NCBI GenBank assembly: GCA_050948905.1
Contig: JBMNES010000001.1
Span: 992,001 to 1,056,000, forward strand
Source: DTKD01 sp050948905
Lineage (GTDB): Bacteria > Armatimonadota > UBA5829
DNA: 64,000 bases
Direction of reading: 5' to 3'
Under the pieces are notes generated by a model that saw only the letters and a list, made by a program, of their open reading frames with translations, was not told the origin of the DNA and searched no databases. Shown here in pieces: positions 44,952 through 53,651 of this stretch. Numbering within the stretch: position 1 is the first letter of the stretch; every line of letters begins with the position of its first letter. The position numbers were made by a program, and so were the translations under genes.

Positions 44952-46056
44952 CAACAACCCATCCCAACCTGCACTTCGGGCCAAATCTGGTCAAATACTG
45001 CACCGCCACGGCTTCCCTGCCGCCTTTATCTTTGACAATGCATGCGCCGGGGAAGAATATCGGATATCCGTCATCAATAGTCCACGGGCCTTCCCAACTC
45101 GCCCCGTTATCTTTGCTGATGATATATTTCAGGTCCTGAAACAGCACACCGGTCGACGCCTCTGTCGGGCTTTCGCGCTCTTCATCGGTAGTAAATACGA
45201 CGACCAGCATGCCATTCGACATTTTCACTGCCCAAGGCGCAAGGGCGTTAAAATCCGGATTAGTCGGTTCCCATAGTTTTCTATGTGGATACGACCATGT
45301 CCTGCCGCCGTCTTTGCTATCGGTGATCCACAAACAGCCCCGGTGCGGGTGACACTCCTGCACCCCCTCACAGATGCAGACCAGCCGCCTGTCGGAAGTT
45401 TCAATTACGCTACACATTCCATCCCTGGACAGCAGCTCTCCAGACGCTCGACTAACCGTAGTCGCGTCTTCCCACCGGCTCGTCTGAGCATTGTAAGTCT
45501 TCATAGTGATCCACTGGTGCCCCGGCAGGCCTTCAATTGATGGGGAACGCTCGTCGTCGTAGTAGCACTGCAGTGTGCCATCCGGCCTTTGCAGCAGAAA
45601 AGTTGACCAAAACCCAAAATCCGTGCCGTTGGTGGCTGCGACGGTGGAATGATGCCTCCAACTCCTCCCGCCATCTCGACTTATCGCCACTCTAATCGAG
45701 AACTTCTTTTCGGCTGTCTCTTTTTTGTGGATTAAATTGTGCCTGTAGGAGTAGAGGATGTCGCCGTTTTCCAGTTGCAGCAGGTGCCCGTCGCCGATAT
45801 CGATACCTGGCCCGTCGGCGACAGCGATTGTGGAATATTCGACCCACGGCCTGCCGACTTTCGTGCATCGAAAACATTTGACCGCAGATCCGATAGTCTT
45901 CGCCGCAAGCAGCGAGCCATCGTTTATCTGAACAGGTGCTTTAAACCCGCCCGAGGAATAACTTTGGGAGAACGCAAGCGGCGCATCTGCACAAGCCACA
46001 TTTACCAGCAGCGCCAACAGCGCCACCAACTCCAACCCGGCAAATAACATCCGCAA
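44944..46056 (-). CDS. Secreted sialidase-like (BNR repeat) protein
   Basis: A 370-residue protein with a signal peptide (hydrophobic stretch ending NVACA) and a six-bladed-propeller pattern. Three Asp-box motifs are clear: SRDGGRSW, SKDGGRTW and SKDNGASW. Such proteins include sialidases and other exo-glycosidases; the catalytic arginines cannot be assigned with confidence, so sialic acid specificity is only possible. It starts with TTG 46056, which has GGGAG 6 bases upstream; ATG 46050 is an alternative. Downstream it overlaps the sugar-binding protein gene by 8 bases, so released sugar would be imported by the same operon. Confidence 0.8.
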   Translation of the reverse strand: MRMLFAGLELVALLALLVNVACADAPLAFSQSYSSGGFKAPVQINDGSLLAAKTIGSAVKCFRCTKVGRPWVEYSTIAVADGPGIDIGDGHLLQLENGDILYSYRHNLIHKKETAEKKFSIRVAISRDGGRSWRHHSTVAATNGTDFGFWSTFLLQRPDGTLQCYYDDERSPSIEGLPGHQWITMKTYNAQTSRWEDATTVSRASGELLSRDGMCSVIETSDRRLVCICEGVQECHPHRGCLWITDSKDGGRTWSYPHRKLWEPTNPDFNALAPWAVKMSNGMLVVVFTTDEERESPTEASTGVLFQDLKYIISKDNGASWEGPWTIDDGYPIFFPGACIVKDKGGREAVAVQYLTRFGPKCRLGWVVDE

Positions 46057-46074
46057 TGCGTTCTCCCGAAAAGA

Positions 46075-47175
46075 CTAGTTCAGTTTCTTACCCCACAGTT
46101 TAGCAATAGTGTTGGGGATGTCGGTATTTTCATGGGTACCCGTAAAGTTCTCGGCTCCCGGCCCATAGGCATATATCGGGACCATATTTCCGGTGTGCCC
46201 TTTGGTCGTCCAACCGGGGCTGAACTTTGGATTGTCATCGTTAGGCTCGTTCACTGTCATACCTCCGGTATCGTGATCGGCGGTTACAATCACCAAAGTC
46301 TGCCCGTCCTTCTTTGCAAAATCCAGCGCGGCTTTGACAGCGTCATCGAACATTAACATCTCTTTAATAACGCCATCTTTATTATTTCCGTGCGCCTCGT
46401 GGTCGATTTTCGCGCCCTCGGACATTATAAAGAAACCCTTGTTGTTTTGCGACAGGGTCGAGACAGCTTTGGCTGTCATCTCAGCAATTGTCGGCTCCGG
46501 CCGATTGCTGGTCATACCTCCGCTTGCAAACAGGCCGATATATTTGTGGGCTGTGCAAGCAGCCAGCGCCTCTGCGGTTTCGAAGACTTTATAACCCTTA
46601 GCAGCCGCCTCAGCCAGCAGATCCCGCTCGTCTCCCCGTCCGCCGTCTTTAGATTTGGGAGTGAAGAAACGCTTGCCGCCGCCGAGTACCACATCCACCC
46701 TGGAAGCGACCATCTGCGCCGCTATATCTTCGGTCTTGCCGCGAGTATCGACGTGCGCCACAAACACCGCAGGGGTGGCGTCAACTATGCTGGTAGTCGA
46801 AATAATACCGGTGGACTTGCCCATATCCCTGGCCAATTCCAAAATAGTCTTGAGCTTTTTGCCGTTAGGATCCTGTGAAATCATGCTGTTGTTCGTCTTG
46901 ACCCCTGTGGCTAAAGCAGTACCCGCCGCCGCAGAGTCCGTGACCAATCGGTTAGCGGAATACGTCTTGGCGAATCCGGTATACGGCATAGTATCTACAG
47001 TCAGTTTTCCATCGCGACCTGGACCACCGATTCGGCCTGCCATAACAGGACCAACACCCATACCATCGCCGATAAGCAAGATGACGTTCTTCGGGGCGGC
47101 AAGAGCAGCCGTTGAGAGGACGGCAAGCACCAGCACTATAAGCGCCAGTCGCCGCCGCATGATACTTCGAAGCAT
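46075..47175 (-). CDS. Secreted alkaline phosphatase
   Basis: A 366-residue phosphatase, short for the family but complete. A signal peptide ends in LSTAALA. LIGDGMG (34-40) is the first metal site. TDSAAAGTALATG carries nucleophile Ser81. HVDTRGKTED, KIDHEAHGNN, VTADHDTGG and KGHTGNMVP supply the remaining zinc and magnesium ligands. It starts with ATG 47175 behind AGGAGGA, and the SD can pair with an upstream CCTCCT stretch. It heads an operon with a sialidase-like protein and a sugar importer, 18 bases ahead of the former, which suggests use of a phosphorylated glycan. Confidence 0.93.
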   Translation of the reverse strand: MLRSIMRRRLALIVLVLAVLSTAALAAPKNVILLIGDGMGVGPVMAGRIGGPGRDGKLTVDTMPYTGFAKTYSANRLVTDSAAAGTALATGVKTNNSMISQDPNGKKLKTILELARDMGKSTGIISTTSIVDATPAVFVAHVDTRGKTEDIAAQMVASRVDVVLGGGKRFFTPKSKDGGRGDERDLLAEAAAKGYKVFETAEALAACTAHKYIGLFASGGMTSNRPEPTIAEMTAKAVSTLSQNNKGFFIMSEGAKIDHEAHGNNKDGVIKEMLMFDDAVKAALDFAKKDGQTLVIVTADHDTGGMTVNEPNDDNPKFSPGWTTKGHTGNMVPIYAYGPGAENFTGTHENTDIPNTIAKLWGKKLN

Positions 47176-47182
47176 TATTTTT

Positions 47183-47214
47183 TCCTCCTATTATTCACCG
47201 AAAACAGAGGAGGA
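47183..47214 (-). promoter_or_regulatory. Possible SD-sequestering hairpin before the alkaline phosphatase gene
   Basis: On the minus strand TCCTCCT (47214-47208) can pair with the SD AGGAGGA (47189-47183) over 7 bases with an 18-base loop. If formed, it would hide the ribosome site of the first gene of the operon. Confidence 0.35.
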
Positions 47215-47316
47215 CCAAGTTACTTACGGGCCAGGCCCGCGGTTGCGATTTCCACAGAGTGAGAAGTGAGCTAAAAAGCAAATCCTCCATACCATGCAAA
47301 AAGCTGTGTTATTTGC

Positions 47317-49008
47317 TCAGTCCGCCTTAAGGTCCGGCTTATAACCTTCTTTTCGATCTCTGGAGCGGATTTCCACTCGTCGAACCTTACCGCTGATGGT
47401 TCGAGGCAGGGCATCCACAAACTCGATAATTCTGGGATATTTATAAGGTGCAGTGACCTGTTTTACATGATTCTGCAATTCTACCATAAGTTCCTCGCAC
47501 GCTTCATAACCAGCCGAAAGAACAATAGTCGCCTTGACCACCTGTCCTCTCAGATCATCCGGCACACCCGTGATCGCACATTCCATCACGGCCGGGTGTT
47601 CAATAAGCGCGCTTTCGACCTCAAACGGCCCGATGCGGTAGCCGGAGCTTTTTATCATATCATCATTGCGTCCGACATACCAATAGTAGCCGTCCTCGTC
47701 CCGCCAGGCAACGTCCCCTGTGTGATATATGCCGTCGTGCCAGACGCGATTGGTCAGTTCATCGTCTCTGAAATAACCCCTAAACATTCCCGGCGGCCTG
47801 ACCCCGTTCGTCCTCACTACTATCTCGCCATCCTCGCCGACCTCGCACGACTTGCCATCTTCATCGACTATGTCTACATCATAACACGGCGACGGCTTGC
47901 CCATCGACCCGGGTTTCGGAGTCATCCACGGGAAGTTTGCCACCATCACAACCGACTCCGTCTGCCCGAAGCCCTCCATAATCTGAAGCCCCAGCGATTT
48001 CACAAGCCCCTGATACACCTCAGGATACAACGGCTCCCCGGCAGTCACACAATACTTCAGGCTGCTGAGGTCATACTCTTCTATATTCCTCTGAGCCATA
48101 AACCTGTAAACCGTGGCAGGGCCACAAAAAGTTGAAACTTTGTAGTCCTGCAGCTTCTGGAGAAGGTCGGCTGGCTCGAACTTACCATCAAAATCGTAGA
48201 CGAAATTCGCCGTACCGGCTATCCATTGACCGTAGATTTTACCCCATGCACACTTTGCCCAGCCAGTATCCGACAGGGTTAGATGCAGTCCATCATCCAC
48301 CACATTTTGCCAGAACTTCGCCGTCAGAATATGCCCAAGCGGATACGTATAATCGTGCCATACCATCTTCGGCATGCCCGTGGTGCCGGAGGTGAAATAC
48401 AGCAGCATCATATCCTCGTTGGATATACTTGCCGCGCCCGTGGGTCTGTTAAAAACGGGTGAGGCCTTCATCACTGCGTCGCTCAACGAGTGCCACCCCG
48501 GCCTGGCTGTGCGAATAACGGCTTTGTGTTTGAGAGTAGGCGAATCGGCCTGGGCTTCGTCGACCGCCTCCAAAACCCGTTCGTCCTCGCAGGCTATGAT
48601 CATTTTAATATCCGCCGCGCCGGTTCTGTAGATAATATCCTTGCTGGTCAGCAGATGCGTGGCAGGGATAGCTACCGCGCCGACTTTGTGCAGCGCGATC
48701 ATACACATCCAGAACTCCCAGCGGCGCTTGAGGATCATCATCACCCGATCCCCCTTGCCGATGCCGACCGCCGTCAGGAAATTCGCAATCCGGTTGCTGT
48801 ATTCGGACATCTCGCCGAATGTGAAAGTTCGACAGTCCCCTTTGTCATCGCACCACACCAGTGCGCGCTTATCAGGGCTGATGGCCGCGTATTCATCGAC
48901 GATATCGAAACCGAAGTTGAAGTTCTCCGGGATTATGATCTTGAAATTATTCTTAAAGTCTTCGTAAGAATCGAACTCGGTTGCTGAGATGTATCTGTCC
49001 AAAAGCAA
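47317..49008 (-). CDS. AMP-forming acyl-CoA synthetase (medium-chain type)
   Basis: A 563-residue enzyme that activates a carboxylic acid with ATP and joins it to coenzyme A. YFTSGTTGMPKMVWH is the P-loop-like motif near residue 200. EGFGQTES, YHTGDVAWRDEDGY and RNDDMIKSSGYRIGPFEVE are conserved cores. The final PRTISGKVRR holds the catalytic lysine. It belongs to the acetyl/medium-chain group, and the acid is not known. It starts with TTG 49008, with GGAGGTG 5 bases before it. It follows a cupin regulator gene by 17 bases. Confidence 0.92.
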   Translation of the reverse strand: MLLDRYISATEFDSYEDFKNNFKIIIPENFNFGFDIVDEYAAISPDKRALVWCDDKGDCRTFTFGEMSEYSNRIANFLTAVGIGKGDRVMMILKRRWEFWMCMIALHKVGAVAIPATHLLTSKDIIYRTGAADIKMIIACEDERVLEAVDEAQADSPTLKHKAVIRTARPGWHSLSDAVMKASPVFNRPTGAASISNEDMMLLYFTSGTTGMPKMVWHDYTYPLGHILTAKFWQNVVDDGLHLTLSDTGWAKCAWGKIYGQWIAGTANFVYDFDGKFEPADLLQKLQDYKVSTFCGPATVYRFMAQRNIEEYDLSSLKYCVTAGEPLYPEVYQGLVKSLGLQIMEGFGQTESVVMVANFPWMTPKPGSMGKPSPCYDVDIVDEDGKSCEVGEDGEIVVRTNGVRPPGMFRGYFRDDELTNRVWHDGIYHTGDVAWRDEDGYYWYVGRNDDMIKSSGYRIGPFEVESALIEHPAVMECAITGVPDDLRGQVVKATIVLSAGYEACEELMVELQNHVKQVTAPYKYPRIIEFVDALPRTISGKVRRVEIRSRDRKEGYKPDLKAD

Positions 49009-49025
49009 CGCCGCACCTCCGCGGG

Positions 49026-49574
49026 CTAGAGAATTATTGCCAGAAACTGCACAGGCTCGTCGCCCAGCGCTTTCATAGAGTGTGGGTGAGTGGAATCGTA
49101 ATAAACGGAATCTCCCTCATCGAGGATCAGTTCATGGTCGTCTATGGTAATCGCAAGCCTGCCGCTCAACACATAGTCAAACTCCTGGCCGGGGTGCGAG
49201 TTTTTGTCACCCTGTGGCTTACCCGGATGCACGGTGACCAGCATAGGCTCCATCTTTTTGTCAACGAAGTTTGCCGCAAGACTCTGGTAATCGTAGCTGG
49301 GGCTGCGCAGCATTTTCGCGCCCTTGCCTTTTCGCACCAGGCTATAGGTGTGCAGCCTCGGCCTGTCGCCGGTGAGGATCTCAGCCAGTTGCACGTTGAA
49401 CTTGCCAGCGATTTCGTACAGCACGCTGACGGGGATGTCTGAGTCGCCGCTCTCATACTGCCTGTAGGTCTCGGCGGAGATTTCGAGATGCTCGGCGAGA
49501 GATTCAGGAGCTATCCCCGCGATCTCTCGAAGCGCCCTGATGCGTTTTGCGATTTCCTTTATCTCCCCAGTCAC
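49026..49574 (-). CDS. Helix-turn-helix regulator with cupin domain
   Basis: A 182-residue transcription factor. Residues 5-60 form an XRE-type helix-turn-helix (IRALREIAGIAPESLAEHLEIS in pieces). From about 100 a cupin barrel follows (HPGQEFDYVLSGRLAI with DEGDSVYYDSTHPHSM), which senses a small ligand. This arrangement is often beside an acyl-CoA synthetase gene, as here, so it probably controls it. It starts with GTG 49574 behind GGAGGTG. Confidence 0.92.
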   Translation of the reverse strand: MTGEIKEIAKRIRALREIAGIAPESLAEHLEISAETYRQYESGDSDIPVSVLYEIAGKFNVQLAEILTGDRPRLHTYSLVRKGKGAKMLRSPSYDYQSLAANFVDKKMEPMLVTVHPGKPQGDKNSHPGQEFDYVLSGRLAITIDDHELILDEGDSVYYDSTHPHSMKALGDEPVQFLAIIL

Positions 49575-49670
49575 ACCTGCACCTCCAATTTTGCCACTCT
49601 AAGCGATATGATACCACAACATGAGCTTACCCGCACGAATAAAGTGATCCTGTGGAGAGAATGGAGGCGC

Positions 49671-49790
49671 AATAACGAAGGGTAGCGCGGAAAATGTAGT
49701 GGCCGTGCCTCCGTCCCGGCCAGGCCATGTGTCGAGAAGGGATTGTCCGAGACGGAGGTCGGACACTACGTTTCAATTGTTGGGCTTGAG
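49671..49790. repeat. Direct repeat copy 1 (120 bases)
   Basis: Identical to 49893-50012 base for base as read; the match extends a few bases further left with one mismatch (GGCGCAATAAC against GGCGTAATAAC). Confidence 0.92.
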
Positions 49791-49892
49791 AAAAAACTTG
49801 CCGAGTCGGAGATTGCCACTTATCTAGTTACCATAACCGACAACCGAAAAAGCAGATTTCTCACTTCGTTCGAAATGACGAAGGGTAGGCGT

Positions 49893-50012
49893 AATAACGA
49901 AGGGTAGCGCGGAAAATGTAGTGGCCGTGCCTCCGTCCCGGCCAGGCCATGTGTCGAGAAGGGATTGTCCGAGACGGAGGTCGGACACTACGTTTCAATT
50001 GTTGGGCTTGAG
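49893..50012. repeat. Direct repeat copy 2 (120 bases)
   Basis: Second copy, 222 bases after the first. Ends shortly before the esterase promoter. Confidence 0.92.
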
Positions 50013-50046
50013 CAAAGACGAAAAGACAAGAGTATGTTTGAGTACG

Positions 50047-50055
50047 TGGTATAAT
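50047..50055 (+). promoter_or_regulatory. Extended -10 promoter of the esterase gene
   Basis: TGGTATAAT is a perfect extended -10 with no clear -35. Start expected near 50062, leaving a 24-base leader with AGGAGG before ATG 50086. Confidence 0.5.
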
Positions 50056-50085
50056 TTTAGCCAGCCAAACTAGGAGGATTTTGCA

Positions 50086-50817
50086 ATGACCCACTCTATA
50101 ATTGTCATCTTCGCGATTCTGCTTATTCTGCTGAATGCCTGCCCGGTGTCGGCAAAACAGAATGATGTCCAGCGCGGGTTCATAATGAAGACGATAAAGG
50201 TAGAAGATAAAAATGTGAATTACGTAGTCTATGTGCCCCTCGTCTACGACCCCGCAAAGCCGATTCCGACCATTATTTTCCTTAACGGAGCGGGAGAGTG
50301 CGGCACCGATGGGCTGAAGCAATGCTACCACTTCGGCGGCGCGATTATGCTGGATTCACAAAAATGGCCTTTCATAGTCCTTTTCCCGCAAAAACAAACC
50401 ACCCCGGCGATGTGGGAGGACGAGGAGCCAATGGTGATGGCCATTCTGGAGCAGACGAAGAAAGATTACAACCTCGACCCCTCCAGGCTATATCTGACAG
50501 GGCTGTCGCAGGGCGGCCACGGCACCTGGGCCATTGCAGCCCGCCACCCGGATCTTTTCGCGGCCATCGCGCCCGTGTGCGGTTGGGCCGATGAGGAGAT
50601 AGCTAAAAAGGTCGCCAAACTGCCGATTTGGACTTTCCACGGCGATAACGATAAAGCTGTAGACGTCGAGCGGAGTCGCGAGATGGAAAAATGGATAAAA
50701 GCCGCTGGCGGCGACTGCAAATTAACGATATATCCGGGAGTCGGTCACAATAGCTGGGACAACGCCTACAGAAACGAAAACCTTGGTGATTGGTTCCTGC
50801 AGCACAAAAAACAGTAG
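50086..50817 (+). CDS. Secreted alpha/beta-hydrolase (esterase)
   Basis: A 243-residue exported hydrolase. The first 23 residues form a signal peptide (ending PVSA); a cysteine at 19 leaves lipid attachment possible. The catalytic triad is readable: GLSQGG with Ser141, the acid in HGDNDKAVD (187 or 189), and His221 in GVGHNSW. The IIFLNGAGECGTDG oxyanion region and the YLTGLSQGGHGTWAIA core resemble PHB-depolymerase-like and feruloyl-type esterases. SD AGGAGG precedes ATG 50086. It converges with hemW, with only 3 bases between the stops. Confidence 0.85.
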   Translation: MTHSIIVIFAILLILLNACPVSAKQNDVQRGFIMKTIKVEDKNVNYVVYVPLVYDPAKPIPTIIFLNGAGECGTDGLKQCYHFGGAIMLDSQKWPFIVLFPQKQTTPAMWEDEEPMVMAILEQTKKDYNLDPSRLYLTGLSQGGHGTWAIAARHPDLFAAIAPVCGWADEEIAKKVAKLPIWTFHGDNDKAVDVERSREMEKWIKAAGGDCKLTIYPGVGHNSWDNAYRNENLGDWFLQHKKQ

Positions 50818-50820
50818 TGC

Positions 50821-51972
50821 TCAGGATATTACGGCGAACTCCTGTGATACGTCGTTTAGTAAAAGCAATCCGGCGTGGGTTACGCGCAGGTGGTCATTTG
50901 TCACTTCGATCAGACCTCTGCGCGATAGAGATTCGATCTCGGCTTGATAAACCGATCGCGGGTCAAGACCCGTTTGGGTTTGGATGTAGTTGAGACCGAC
51001 GCCTTCGAGCATCCTCAGCCCCTGAATAATCGTCTCTCCGAGGCGGGCAGTGGGGCTGAGGGTCTCAGAAAACTCCATCAAATCGGAACCGCTCTCTGCT
51101 GCCTCAATATACCTTCGAGGGTCCGAAACCCGACGGCTTCTCGTTCCATTTAGGTAACTGGTAGCCCCGGCCCCAAAGCCATAATACGGCTCGTTTCGCC
51201 AGTAGGTCAGATTATGCTGCGACCAGAACCCCGGCAGCGCGAAATTGGAGACCTCGTAGTGCTCATAACCAGCACGCGTAAGCCGCTCAATGGCGTATTC
51301 ATACATCTCCAATCGCAGCTCTTCGCCGACCTCGCGCAGCTTCCCCTCCGCACACAACTCCGCGAACCGAGTCCCTTCCTCAATCGAAAGCTCATAAAGG
51401 GAGACATGTTCGGGTCGTGGATTTAACTCGATAACGGTTTCGAGGGTATCCGCCCAATGCAACAGGGTCTGCCCCGGCAGGGCGAATATAAGGTCCACTC
51501 CGACGTTATCGAACCCCGCCTCGCGAGCGTAATTATATGCGGTCATCGCCTGCAGGCGCGTATGCGTTCGCCCGATGCTGCGCAGGAAATCATCGTCGAG
51601 GGATTGAATTCCGAGGCTGATTCTGTTGAACCCGCCCTCGCGCAGCATCCTCAGCCCACGCAGACTCACCGTGCCCGGATTCGCCTCGCTGGTAACCTCG
51701 GCGGCATCCAGGATACCGAACCTCTCGCGAAGCGTATCCAAAACCCGGATCAGATCATCTTCCGGCAGCACGGTCGGGGTCCCACCGCCAAAATAGACTG
51801 TCTGAAGAGCATCGTCCGAACACGGTGTTGTGCTGTTAATCTCTGCAATCAGCGCGCGGACATACTCTTCATATTGCGATTGGAGGCCGCAATATGAATT
51901 GAAGTCACAATACCAGCACTTCGACACGCAAAATGGAATATGAACATACGCCGACCGCACAGCCCCGATCAC
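50821..51972 (-). CDS. hemW: Radical SAM heme chaperone HemW
   Basis: A 383-residue HemW/HemN-like protein that moves heme in most bacteria. The radical SAM cysteines are C15, C19 and C22 (HIPFCVSKCWYC). YFGGGTPT, EANPGT, LGIQSLDD and GVDLIFALPGQT are typical. The single cysteine after the triad that marks true HemN is replaced here by DF, so HemW fits better than coproporphyrinogen oxidase. TTG 51990 is in frame, but GTG 51972 overlaps the trxB stop as GTGA, the more natural start; a second GTG four codons on is also possible. Third gene of the redox operon. Confidence 0.88.
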   Translation of the reverse strand: MIGAVRSAYVHIPFCVSKCWYCDFNSYCGLQSQYEEYVRALIAEINSTTPCSDDALQTVYFGGGTPTVLPEDDLIRVLDTLRERFGILDAAEVTSEANPGTVSLRGLRMLREGGFNRISLGIQSLDDDFLRSIGRTHTRLQAMTAYNYAREAGFDNVGVDLIFALPGQTLLHWADTLETVIELNPRPEHVSLYELSIEEGTRFAELCAEGKLREVGEELRLEMYEYAIERLTRAGYEHYEVSNFALPGFWSQHNLTYWRNEPYYGFGAGATSYLNGTRSRRVSDPRRYIEAAESGSDLMEFSETLSPTARLGETIIQGLRMLEGVGLNYIQTQTGLDPRSVYQAEIESLSRRGLIEVTNDHLRVTHAGLLLLNDVSQEFAVIS

Positions 51973-52925
51973 GAAACCATCGGTCCCCAATCCTCGACGA
52001 TCGGCAGCCGTAGCAGATATGCATATGCCCCCAGCGCCGCCTTTGCTCCATCGCCCGCCGCGATAATGATCTGCTTTTCGGGCACATCCGTCACGTCACC
52101 GGCAGCATACAATCCAGGAACCCCCGTGCGAGCGGCGCAGTCCACAGGAATCTCCCCCTGCGGATTCAAGTGCACTAGTTGGTTCAAAAAGCTGGTGTTC
52201 GGGATGAGGCCGATCTCAATAAAGACCCCTTTAACATCAAGCTTCCTGCGGTTGGCTCCGTTGACATCGTCAATTATGATGCCTTCCACAAAATCGTCTC
52301 CGACGATCTCCTTTACCGAAGTGTTTGTCAGTATCTCGACATTATCTGCAGCCCTGGCTTTTTTCACCACAACCGCGTCGGCACGAAGCGCAGGCGAGTG
52401 CTCGATAAGATAGACTTTAGGGCACAACCCCATCAACTGGATTACCGCATCCAGGCCGGAATTGCCGCCGCCGATTACCGCCACGTTATGTCCTGCAAAT
52501 AAAGGGGCATCGCAGGTCGCGCAATACGCCACACCACGTCCGATAAGCTCCTTTTCTCCGGGCACACCAAGCATCCTCGGGGACTTGCCCGTGGCCACAA
52601 TTACCGCTCTAGCCGTAAATACCCGCCCATCCTCAGTGTGGATGTTGAATTTTTCAGCCTCGCGAGTCAGATTCGAGACGCGGGTATATTCCTGGGGCAC
52701 GTCGAACGCACGCACGTGTTCCTCGAATTTCCGAACCAACTCCGGCCCGGTTATAAACATAAACCCAAGATAGTTTTCTATCCCCGCGCTCCACAAAGTC
52801 TGGCCGCCGATGTCGTCTGAGATGATCAGCGTATCGATCTGCTTTCGAGCGGAGTAGACGACCGCGGTCATCCCCGCCGGTCCTGCGCCGAGGACGATCA
52901 GGTCGTAATGAGTCTTATCCGGCAT
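51969..52925 (-). CDS. trxB: Thioredoxin reductase
   Basis: A 318-residue NAD(P)H-dependent flavoprotein. FAD motif GAGPAGMTA is at 13-21, the redox pair C135-x2-C138 sits in the CATCD block, and the second nucleotide motif GGGNSGLDA follows at about 151. YAAGDVTDVPEKQI near the C-terminus is the final FAD contact. SD GAGGTAAGAT precedes ATG 52925. It lies 22 bases after a glutaredoxin-like gene, suggesting it reduces that protein. Confidence 0.92.
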   Translation of the reverse strand: MPDKTHYDLIVLGAGPAGMTAVVYSARKQIDTLIISDDIGGQTLWSAGIENYLGFMFITGPELVRKFEEHVRAFDVPQEYTRVSNLTREAEKFNIHTEDGRVFTARAVIVATGKSPRMLGVPGEKELIGRGVAYCATCDAPLFAGHNVAVIGGGNSGLDAVIQLMGLCPKVYLIEHSPALRADAVVVKKARAADNVEILTNTSVKEIVGDDFVEGIIIDDVNGANRRKLDVKGVFIEIGLIPNTSFLNQLVHLNPQGEIPVDCAARTGVPGLYAAGDVTDVPEKQIIIAAGDGAKAALGAYAYLLRLPIVEDWGPMVS

Positions 52926-52947
52926 ATCTTACCTCACAGTCGAATGC

Positions 52948-53184
52948 TCAACCTAAAAGCTCTTCGAGTTTGGCTCGATTGAATCCTACGACCATCTGCC
53001 CATCGACCTCGACCACCGGCACTCCAAGCTGGCCGGATTTCTGCACCATGTTATTTCTCGCCTCAAGATCGGAAGCCACGTTGAGATCGGTAAATTCTAA
53101 GCCCTTTTGTTTGAGATAGTCCTTCACCTGGTGGCAATAGGGACAAGTAGGGGTGGAATAAACGGTTATTTGCTTGTTTGCCAT
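52948..53184 (-). CDS. Glutaredoxin-like protein
   Basis: A 78-residue thioredoxin-fold protein with the redox motif CPYC at residues 14-17, the cis-proline in GVPVVEVDGQ and a final helix. It resembles the YruB/NrdH-like glutaredoxins that are reduced by a thioredoxin reductase rather than glutathione, which agrees with the adjacent trxB. SD AGGAGG precedes ATG 53184. First gene of the operon. Confidence 0.9.
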   Translation of the reverse strand: MANKQITVYSTPTCPYCHQVKDYLKQKGLEFTDLNVASDLEARNNMVQKSGQLGVPVVEVDGQMVVGFNRAKLEELLG

Positions 53185-53343
53185 AACAAACTCCTCCTAA
53201 CATGATTACTTCAGCTATAACTATACCCAACACATCAACAGTATTATGCGCCTGGCCGCTATATTTTACGACATTTGCTATTTGGCCGCATCTGGTGGAT
53301 TGCTTTCGCCCTTTTCGCGCTTTCGCGTTATTCCCTTCACGCC

Positions 53344-53391
53344 ATTTCGAGCGCCCACCCCACTGTAATTTCAAGCGCCCACCCCACTGTA
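53344..53391. repeat. 24-base tandem repeat, two units
   Basis: ATTTCGAGCGCCCACCCCAC then TGTA, and a second unit with one change (CAAGC for CGAGC). The following element shares the first 10 bases, so the tandem may have grown out of it. Confidence 0.85.
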
Positions 53392-53568
53392 ATTTCGAGC
53401 GAAGCGAGAAATCTGCTTTTTCCGATGTCCGAAGTCAGACGTGCGAAGTCCGATTCAGCGCTCATCCCGCTACTAACCCTTCCAATGCACATTATTTTCC
53501 GGCTTTCGCCCTTTTCGCTTTTTCGCGTTATTCCCTTCCCGTTTCCGATTTTTCCTCCCCACAACCTA

Positions 53569-53597
53569 TTGCATTTTCCTGATCAAACTGATATACT
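53569..53597 (+). promoter_or_regulatory. rpsT promoter
   Basis: TTGCAT at 53569-53574, a 17-base spacer and TATACT at 53592-53597, preceded by TGA for an extended -10. Start near 53604, giving a 48-base leader. Confidence 0.55.
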
Positions 53598-53651
53598 GGC
53601 AAGGTTATTAACTTAACAATCCCGTCGATACGGACAGGGGGTGAGACCTAG

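Larger units (their letters stand above)
49575..50085. repeat. Intergenic region with a 120-base direct duplication
   Basis: No gene is supported. Two identical 120-base blocks (49671-49790 and 49893-50012, offset 222) carry a reversed GGCCGG-type hairpin. Between them lie a half CTCCGA-type element (49806-49818) and an ATTTCGAACGAAGTGAGAAA element in reverse (49851-49880). The right end contains the esterase promoter. Confidence 0.85.
53185..53651. repeat. Intergenic repeat cluster before rpsT
   Basis: It holds a TTTCGC-rich stretch (53306-53336), two copies and a part of a 24-base tandem repeat (53344-53391), the ATTTCGAGCGAAGCGAGAAA element (53392-53422), a second TTTCGC-rich stretch (53497-53540), and the rpsT promoter and leader. 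No gene is supported. Confidence 0.8.

Noticed and set aside
49671..50012. CRISPR array
   Set aside because: Only two long copies and no regular short repeats with unique spacers; no cas genes.
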